Below are positions 5,232 to 9,736 of a stretch of DNA of 9,736 bases, piece by piece. Numbering within the stretch: the first letter of the stretch is position 1; every line of letters begins with the position of its first letter. The translations under genes were made by a program, and so were the position numbers. The stretch is from Thermohalobaculum sp035512995 (lineage in GTDB: Bacteria > Pseudomonadota > Alphaproteobacteria > Rhodobacterales > Rhodobacteraceae). Below the pieces are notes generated by a model, which saw nothing but the letters and a program-made list of their open reading frames with translations, had not been told where the DNA came from and searched no databases. The DNA is taken from contig DATKCY010000314.1 in assembly GCA_035512995.1 (NCBI GenBank), positions 1-9,736 of the forward strand, read 5' to 3'.

Positions 5232-6272
5232 ATGAAGTTCCTCGCCCTCGCCAAGGTCTACATCCGCTCGGGATCGGGCGGGAACGGCGCGCTGAGCTTC
5301 CGCCGCGAGGCGTTCGTCGAGTATGGCGGACCCGACGGCGGCGACGGCGGGCAGGGCGGCGATGTCTGGGCCGAGGCCGTGCCGGGCCTCAACACGCTGA
5401 TCGACTTCCGCTACCAGCAGCATTTCCGGGCCCGGAACGGGCGCGGCGGCATGGGCAAGCAGCGGACCGGGGCCGACGGCGAGGACGTCGTGCTGCGCGT
5501 TCCCGCGGGCACCGAGATCCTCGACGAGGACCAGGAGACGGTGATCGCCGACCTGACCGAGCCGGGCGCGCGCGCGCTGCTCGCGAAGGGCGGCAACGGC
5601 GGCTGGGGCAACCTGCGCTTCAAGAGCTCGACCAACCAGGCGCCGCGGCGCGCGAACCCCGGCCAGCCGGGAGTCGAGCGGACGCTCTGGCTGCGCCTTA
5701 AGCTGATCGCGGACGCAGGGCTCGTCGGCCTGCCGAACGCGGGGAAGTCGACGCTGCTCGCGGCGGTCTCGAACGCCCGGCCGAAGGTCGCGGACTATCC
5801 GTTCACCACGCTTCACCCGAATCTCGGCGTCGCGGGGATCGACGACACCGAGCTGGTGATCGCCGACATCCCGGGCCTGATCGAGGGCGCGCACGAGGGG
5901 CGGGGCATCGGCGACCGTTTCCTCGGCCACATCGAGCGGACGGCGGTGCTGGTGCACCTGATCGACGCGACCTCGTCCGACATCCTGGGCGACGCGCGCA
6001 CGATCGAGGCGGAGCTTTCCGCCTACGGCCACGGGCTGGCGGAGAAGCCGCGGATCGTCGCGCTCGACAAGTGCGACGCGCTGGGCGAGGGCGAGGCCAG
6101 GGACCTGAGGACGCTGCTGGGGGAGGAGGGGATTCGGGTCGACCACCTGATCTCGGGCGCGACGGGGCAGGGCGTGCGCGACCTCCTCCGCGACCTCCGG
6201 CGGCGGGTCGAGGCGGCGCGGGCCGCCGGGCGTCCCATGACCGTGGACGAGGACGGCTCGTGGACGCCGTGA
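5232..6272 (+). CDS. obgE: Obg-family GTPase ObgE/CgtA
   Basis: Essential GTPase that binds the 50S subunit during its assembly and links growth to the stress response. The product is 346 residues. The glycine-rich Obg domain fills residues 1-158 (IRSGSGGNGALSFRRE, YGGPDGGDGGQGGDV, AKGGNGGWGN). The G domain follows: GLPNAGKST (166-174, G1), YPFTTLHPNLGV (189-200, G2), DIPGLIEGA (212-220, G3), LDKCD (278-282, G4) and SGATGQG (308-314, G5). The G4 motif has Asp where the family consensus NKxD has Asn. No C-terminal OCT-type domain is present, which is normal for many proteobacterial forms. GAGGGA just before ATG 5232 is the ribosome binding site. The stop overlaps the start region of proB. Confidence 0.97.
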   Translation: MKFLALAKVYIRSGSGGNGALSFRREAFVEYGGPDGGDGGQGGDVWAEAVPGLNTLIDFRYQQHFRARNGRGGMGKQRTGADGEDVVLRVPAGTEILDEDQETVIADLTEPGARALLAKGGNGGWGNLRFKSSTNQAPRRANPGQPGVERTLWLRLKLIADAGLVGLPNAGKSTLLAAVSNARPKVADYPFTTLHPNLGVAGIDDTELVIADIPGLIEGAHEGRGIGDRFLGHIERTAVLVHLIDATSSDILGDARTIEAELSAYGHGLAEKPRIVALDKCDALGEGEARDLRTLLGEEGIRVDHLISGATGQGVRDLLRDLRRRVEAARAAGRPMTVDEDGSWTP

Positions 6273-7387
6273 GCGGACGCCTCGCGGGCGTCCGCCGGCT
6301 GGTCGTCAAGGTCGGCTCGGCCCTCCTGGTCGATCCGGGGGCGGGCGGGCTCCGCTCGGACTGGCTCGCGGGGCTCGCGGCCGACCTCGCCGAGCTCTCG
6401 GGCCGCGGCACGCAGCTCGTCGTCGTCTCCTCGGGCGCCATCGCGCTCGGGCGCCGCGTGCTGGGGCTGGCCGACGGGCCGCTGTCGCTCGAGCGGGCGC
6501 AGGCCGCGGCCGCCGTCGGCCAGACGCGGCTGCTCGGCGCCTGGCAGGAGGCGCTGGCGCCGCACGGCCTCGACGCGGCGCAGGTGCTGCTGACGCTCGA
6601 GGACACGCAGAAGCGGCGGCGCTATCTGAACGGCCGGGCGACGCTCGAGGCGCTGATCGGGTTCGGCCTCGTGCCCGTGGTCAACGAGAACGACACGGTG
6701 GCGACCGACGAGATCCGTTACGGCGACAACGACCGGCTGGCGGCGCGGGTGGCGCTGATGGCCGGCGCCGACCTGCTGGTGCTGCTCTCGGACGTCGACG
6801 GCCTCTACACCGCCGATCCGCGCGTGGAGGCCGGGGCCGAGCATCTGCCGGAGGTGGCCGGGATCACGCCCGAGATCGAGGCCGTCGCCGGGGGCGCGGG
6901 CACGGCGCTCGGCCGCGGCGGCATGCGCACCAAGCTCGCGGCGGCGAAGACGGCGACGCATGGCGGCTGCGCGCTGGCGCTGACCCTCGGCGCCGTCGAC
7001 CGGCCGCTCCGCGCGCTCGACCGGGGCGCGCGCGCGACATGGTTCCGCCCGCAGGCGAGCCCGGCCGCGGCGCGCAAGGCCTGGATCGCGGGGATGAAGC
7101 CGCTCGGCACGCTGGTGATCGACGCCGGCGCGGCCGAGGCGTTGAGGCGCGGCAAGTCGCTGCTGCCGGCCGGCGTCCTCCGCGCCGAGGGCCGGTTCGA
7201 GCGCGGCGATCCGGTGACGATCGCGACCGCGTCCGGTGAGGGGCTGGGCGCGGCCCTCGTCGGCTACAACGCGGACGAGGTGCGCGCGATCGCGGGGCAG
7301 AAGTCGGCGCGGATCGGCGATATACTCGGCTATCCGGGCCGGGCGGCGCTGGTCCACCGGGACGACATGGTGATCTGGGGCGGATGA
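6260..7387 (+). CDS. proB: Glutamate 5-kinase
   Basis: First enzyme of proline synthesis: phosphorylates glutamate to gamma-glutamyl phosphate with ATP, and is commonly inhibited by proline. From GTG 6260 the protein has 375 residues. The amino-acid kinase domain shows VVKVGSALL (15-23), VVSSGAIALG (55-64), NENDTV (142-147), GDNDRLAARVA (155-165), SDVDGLYTADPR (177-188) and GRGGMRTKLAAAK (218-230). A PUA domain follows from about 284 to the end. The start is one of two GTG codons. That at 6260 has GAGGA six bases upstream and overlaps obgE by 13 bases. That at 6269 makes a GTGA overlap with the obgE stop but is 15 bases from the same site. I prefer 6260. Either way translation is probably coupled to obgE. 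Confidence 0.95.
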   Translation: MDAVSGRLAGVRRLVVKVGSALLVDPGAGGLRSDWLAGLAADLAELSGRGTQLVVVSSGAIALGRRVLGLADGPLSLERAQAAAAVGQTRLLGAWQEALAPHGLDAAQVLLTLEDTQKRRRYLNGRATLEALIGFGLVPVVNENDTVATDEIRYGDNDRLAARVALMAGADLLVLLSDVDGLYTADPRVEAGAEHLPEVAGITPEIEAVAGGAGTALGRGGMRTKLAAAKTATHGGCALALTLGAVDRPLRALDRGARATWFRPQASPAAARKAWIAGMKPLGTLVIDAGAAEALRRGKSLLPAGVLRAEGRFERGDPVTIATASGEGLGAALVGYNADEVRAIAGQKSARIGDILGYPGRAALVHRDDMVIWGG

Positions 7388-8658
7388 TGGACGCGACCGT
7401 CGAGGACATTCCCGCGATGATGGCGCGGATCGGCGAGGCGGCGCGGGCGGCGGCGGCCGAGCTGGCGGTGGCGCCGGCGGCGGCGAAGCGCGCGGCGCTG
7501 CTCGCGGGCGCGCAAGCCATCCGCTCGCGGGCCGACGAGATCGCGGGCGCGAACGCCCGCGACATGGAGTTCGCGCGCGACAAGGGCCTCGGCCCCGCGA
7601 TGCTCGACCGGCTGCTGCTGGACGAGGCGCGGATCGCGGCGATGGCCGCGGGGCTCGCGAAGGTTGCCGACCAGCCCGACCCGGTCGGCGCGGTGATGGC
7701 CGAGTGGACGGTGCCCTCGGGGCTGCGCATCCGGCGGGTCCGCACGCCGCTCGGCGTCGTCGGCGTGATCTACGAGAGCCGGCCGAACGTGACCGCCGAC
7801 GCGGGCGGCCTCTGTCTCAAGGCCGGCAACGCCGCGATCCTGCGCGGCGGGTCGGAGAGCTTCCATTCGTCGGGCGCGATCCACGCCTGCCTGGTCGAGG
7901 GGCTCGCGGCCGCCGGCCTGCCGCAGGCGGCGATTCAGCGCGTGCCGACGCGCGACCGGGCGGCGGTGGCCGAGATGCTGCGCATGACCGGCTCGATCGA
8001 CGTGATCGTGCCGCGCGGCGGCAAGGGGCTGGTCGGGCTCGTGCAGGCGGAGGCGCGGGTGCCGGTGTTCGCGCATCTCGAGGGCATCTGCCACGTCTAT
8101 GTCGACCGCGCGGCGGACCCCGCGAAGGCGCTGGCGGTGGTGCTGAACGCCAAGACCCGGCGCACCGGCATCTGCGGCGCCGCCGAGTGCCTGCTGATCG
8201 ACCGTCCGGTGGCGGAGACGCTGGGCCGCGACCTGGTCGCGGCGCTGGCCGATGCGGGCGTGCGCGTGCACGGCGATCCTGCCGTGGCGGCGCTCGACGC
8301 CAGGGTCGAGCCGGCGACCGAGGCCGACTGGGGCCGCGAATATCTCGACATGGACATCGCCGCCCGCGTGGTCGATGGCGTGGGCGAGGCGATCGGCCAC
8401 ATCCGCAGCTACGGCTCGCAGCATACCGAGGCGGTGGTGACCGAGGACGACCGGGTGGCGGAGCGCTTCTTCGCCGAACTCGACAGCGCGATCCTGATGC
8501 TGAACGCCTCGACCCAGTTCGCGGACGGGGGCGAGTTCGGCATGGGCGCCGAGATCGGGATCGCCACCGGCAAGATGCACGCGCGCGGGCCGGTCGGCGC
8601 CGAGCAGCTCACGAGCTTCAAGTATCTGGTCGAAGGCGACGGCACCGTCCGCGCCTGA
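7384..8658 (+). CDS. proA: Gamma-glutamyl phosphate reductase (glutamate-5-semialdehyde dehydrogenase)
   Basis: Second step of proline synthesis: reduces gamma-glutamyl phosphate with NADPH to glutamate-5-semialdehyde, which cyclises spontaneously. It has 424 residues, the usual family length. Conserved blocks are TPLGVVGVIYESRPNVTADA (121-140), GNAAILRGGSE (148-158), VPRGGKGL (209-216), HLEGICHVYVD (231-241) and AKTRRTGICGAAECLL (256-271), with the likely catalytic Cys264. GMGAEIGIATGKMHARGPVG and LTSFKY close the protein. ATGA at 7384-7387 is both its start and the end of proB, which makes translational coupling of the two unstable-intermediate partners likely. A second ATG follows immediately at 7387, but in-frame use changes only one residue. 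It is the last gene of the plus-strand run, ahead of the hairpin at 8773. Confidence 0.97.
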   Translation: MMDATVEDIPAMMARIGEAARAAAAELAVAPAAAKRAALLAGAQAIRSRADEIAGANARDMEFARDKGLGPAMLDRLLLDEARIAAMAAGLAKVADQPDPVGAVMAEWTVPSGLRIRRVRTPLGVVGVIYESRPNVTADAGGLCLKAGNAAILRGGSESFHSSGAIHACLVEGLAAAGLPQAAIQRVPTRDRAAVAEMLRMTGSIDVIVPRGGKGLVGLVQAEARVPVFAHLEGICHVYVDRAADPAKALAVVLNAKTRRTGICGAAECLLIDRPVAETLGRDLVAALADAGVRVHGDPAVAALDARVEPATEADWGREYLDMDIAARVVDGVGEAIGHIRSYGSQHTEAVVTEDDRVAERFFAELDSAILMLNASTQFADGGEFGMGAEIGIATGKMHARGPVGAEQLTSFKYLVEGDGTVRA

Positions 8659-8772
8659 GCCCCGCGCCGCAACGGTTTCACGCCGAGAACAGACGACGGG
8701 AAGCTGGGCACGACTACGAGACCCGCAACGTGGCGGCAGGCCTCCGCTACACCTTCCGAGGCCGAACGCCTG

Positions 8773-8799
8773 CCCGGGGCTCCGCGACGGAGCCCCGGG
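8773..8799. terminator. Strong bidirectional hairpin terminator between proA and the mepK-like gene
   Basis: CCCGGGGCTCCG (8773-8784) pairs perfectly with CGGAGCCCCGGG (8788-8799) around a three-base CGA loop: 12 pairs, the strongest hairpin in the window. It lies between the convergent stops at 8658 and 8828 and can serve both strands. CCTTCCCCCC follows on the plus strand, so there is no true U-run. Confidence 0.75.
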
Positions 8800-8827
8800 A
8801 CCTTCCCCCCTCGGCAAGCCGTCGAGC

Positions 8828-9400
8828 TCAGCGCCCCCAGGTGCGCACCGGACCCGAGTCCAGGTGCACGAAGCTCGCCCGGCTGTACGTGCCGACGCCG
8901 CCCTGGTTGAGCGACAGCCCGGCGCCGGCGATCTGGCGGACCGAGCGCGTCTTCATCGCGACGTCGATCGCCATGCCCTTGACGTGATAGCTGTTGCGGG
9001 CGACGCCGCGCGAGCGGCCGCGCAGCATGTTGTTGGTTTTCGGCGTGCGGTAGCCGGAGACGACCGTGTAGGGCTCGGTGCAGCCGAGCAGCCCGTGGGC
9101 CGCCGACAGGATGTCGAGCGCCTTCGGATCCATCGTCGTCACCTCGTCCTCGCGCCAGTCGCGGAGGATGTGGTTGAAGGCGGAGAGTGCCTCCGGGATG
9201 TATTCCCCCTCGACCCAGAAGACCGTCTTCAGCCATTCGCCGGTCCGGTCATTGACGAGCGCGAGCGAGCGGTAGTCGCCCGCGCCGGTCAGGAGCGCGG
9301 GCGCGCTCGCGAAGGCCGGTGTCGCCGCAGCCGCGGTCGCGGCCCCCAGCCCAACAAGCATAGAACGGCGCGTGACGCCGCGTGTCAGGATCCTGCTCAA
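8828..9400 (-). CDS. Tat-exported MepK/YcbK-like murein endopeptidase (DUF882, peptidase M15 family)
   Basis: Probable periplasmic metallopeptidase acting on peptidoglycan cross-links; E. coli MepK (YcbK), which it resembles throughout, cleaves 3-3 and 4-3 cross-links. It has 190 residues. TRRSMLVGLGAATAAAA (10-26) is a twin-arginine signal peptide, with cleavage near AFASA (29-33). The mature part has FWVEGEYIPEALSAFNHILRD, VVSGYRTPKTNN (113-124), then SYHVKGMAIDVAM (137-149) and FVHLDSGPVRTWGR (177-190). These supply the zinc ligands His139, Asp146 and His179. The start is TTG 9400-9398: it alone keeps the twin-arginine motif, follows GGGGGG by seven bases, and an in-frame stop lies just upstream (9436-9434). 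An ATG at 9361 would remove the RR pair. It is convergent with proA and divergent from the partial gene at 9683. Confidence 0.92.
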   Translation of the reverse strand: MSRILTRGVTRRSMLVGLGAATAAAATPAFASAPALLTGAGDYRSLALVNDRTGEWLKTVFWVEGEYIPEALSAFNHILRDWREDEVTTMDPKALDILSAAHGLLGCTEPYTVVSGYRTPKTNNMLRGRSRGVARNSYHVKGMAIDVAMKTRSVRQIAGAGLSLNQGGVGTYSRASFVHLDSGPVRTWGR

Positions 9401-9423
9401 TTTTCTGCCCCCCAGCTCAAGCG

Positions 9424-9437
9424 GTGACTGTTGTCAC
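9424..9437. promoter_or_regulatory. Short perfect dyad upstream of the mepK-like gene
   Basis: GTGAC (9424-9428) and GTCAC (9433-9437) flank TGTT. The dyad lies 24 bases before the TTG start, inside the likely leader or promoter of the minus-strand gene, where a repressor site would be expected. The regulator is unknown, and a five-pair dyad can arise by chance. Confidence 0.3.
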
Positions 9438-9518
9438 TTCATCTTGATCGTCTGCCTGTAAGAATGACCTTGCCACAGATCGACCCGGCCACCAAGCCGA
9501 ACCTGCAGCGGGAGCCTT

Positions 9519-9539
9519 AACAGCATGACAACGGCTGTT
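9519..9539. promoter_or_regulatory. Dyad AACAGC-N9-GCTGTT in the divergent intergenic region
   Basis: Two perfect 6-base arms (9519-9524 and 9534-9539) are spaced so that their centres lie about 15 bases apart. The spacer includes ATGACAAC, whose complement GTTGTCAT resembles GTTGTCAC at 9430-9437. Two related half-sites in one divergent promoter region suggest a shared operator, but this is inference. Confidence 0.3.
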
Positions 9540-9614
9540 CATCCCTCCTGGGCCGCGCTGCGACAGAATTCCCACTGCTCCGGAAAAAAAATGGGCGCGG
9601 CACGCGCGGGCACG

Positions 9615-9644
9615 GGAACTATCGACGGTCGCCGACGATAGTCC
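9615..9644 (+). promoter_or_regulatory. Imperfect 30-base hairpin in the leader of the partial gene at 9683
   Basis: ACTATCG (9618-9624) pairs with CGATAGT (9636-9642), then an A-A mismatch, then CGG with CCG around TCG. GG and CC extend it outward past one bulged A. It ends 38 bases before the ATG at 9683. It could be an operator or an RNA stem in the 5' leader; the symmetry at DNA level suits either. Confidence 0.4.
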
Positions 9645-9682
9645 TGGTAGATGCGTTCCTCCCTGACAGAACTGGTGACACG

Positions 9683-9736
9683 ATGACCGCTCTCCCCCTG
9701 AAGCTCCGCAGAACCGCTAGCCTCGCCTGCCTCGCG
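9683..9736 (+). CDS. Start of a probable exported protein, cut by the window edge
   Basis: Only 18 codons are visible: MTALPLKLRRTASLACLA. A short n-region with a KLRR cluster followed by Ala/Leu/Cys-rich residues looks like the beginning of a Sec signal peptide. No good ribosome binding site is seen in GAACTGGTGACACG before the ATG, so the start is provisional. It is divergent from the mepK-like gene. In some proteobacteria an L,D-transpeptidase gene adjoins the mepK homologue, which would fit a cell-envelope role, but nothing visible here proves it. Confidence 0.4.
   Translation, partial: MTALPLKLRRTASLACLA

Larger units (their letters stand above)
9401..9682. other. Divergent intergenic region with dyads and an A8 run
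   Basis: No convincing gene is seen in these 282 bases between the mepK-like gene and the partial gene at 9683. Base composition is visibly lower in GC than in the genes. The region has the dyads listed separately, an A8 run (9584-9591) and a 30-base hairpin (9615-9644). A 16-codon frame, ATG 9591 to TAG 9641, overlaps the hairpin but has only a weak GGA before it, so I do not call it a gene. Confidence 0.5.

Noticed and set aside
6071..6259. The proB frame is open back to an ATG at 6071
   Set aside because: This would overlap obgE by 200 bases and add an Arg/Gly-rich tail with no family counterpart. The GTG at 6260 with its ribosome binding site fits ProB length and alignment.
7704..8987. 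A 427-codon plus-strand frame overlapping proA
   Set aside because: It is a shifted-frame shadow of proA. Only its short part past the proA stop (8712-8756) looks protein-like and is reported separately as a possible remnant.

Overview
The window comes from a very GC-rich chromosome (around 70% by eye), and most codons end in G or C. Gene content and order point to an alphaproteobacterium, most likely of the Rhodobacterales (Rhodobacteraceae/Paracoccaceae type). The main reasons are the rplU-rpmA-acetyltransferase-obgE-proB-proA cluster, an L21 protein with a long C-terminal extension ending in a helix-hairpin-helix domain, an Obg without a C-terminal tail, and the divergent tyrS/anmK pair. 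This placement rests on recalled family patterns, not on a search.

Layout. Positions 1-603 (minus strand) hold the N-terminal part of an IS4-family transposase that runs off the left edge and has a frameshift in an A4G6 run. Next is tyrS (798-2126, minus), with a GC hairpin behind it. It is divergent from anmK (2190-3329, plus), a kinase for cell-wall recycling. A good sigma70-type promoter (3354-3382) and a leader with three hairpins precede a plus-strand run of genes: rplU (L21), rpmA (L27), a GNAT acetyltransferase, obgE, proB and proA. The spacing is tight: rplU-rpmA 12 bases, acetyltransferase-obgE 22 bases, obgE-proB overlapping, proB-proA overlapping by ATGA. The run ends at a strong hairpin (8773-8799) that may also serve the convergent minus-strand gene, a Tat-exported MepK/YcbK-like murein peptidase (8828-9400, TTG start). 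The last 336 bases hold a dyad-rich intergenic region and the first 18 codons of a plus-strand gene with a signal-peptide-like start.

The genes are mostly housekeeping. L21, L27 and ObgE link to the large ribosomal subunit. ProB and ProA are the first two steps of proline synthesis. TyrS charges tRNA-Tyr. AnmK and the MepK homologue act on peptidoglycan recycling and remodelling.

I see no new defence or mobile system here. The points most worth a second look are an 87-base in-frame insert in tyrS with foreign codon use and an imperfect dyad, the frameshifted transposase, an Obg G4 motif reading DKCD instead of NKxD, the structured rplU leader, a possible outer-membrane-protein tail remnant behind proA, and the dyads upstream of the mepK-like gene.
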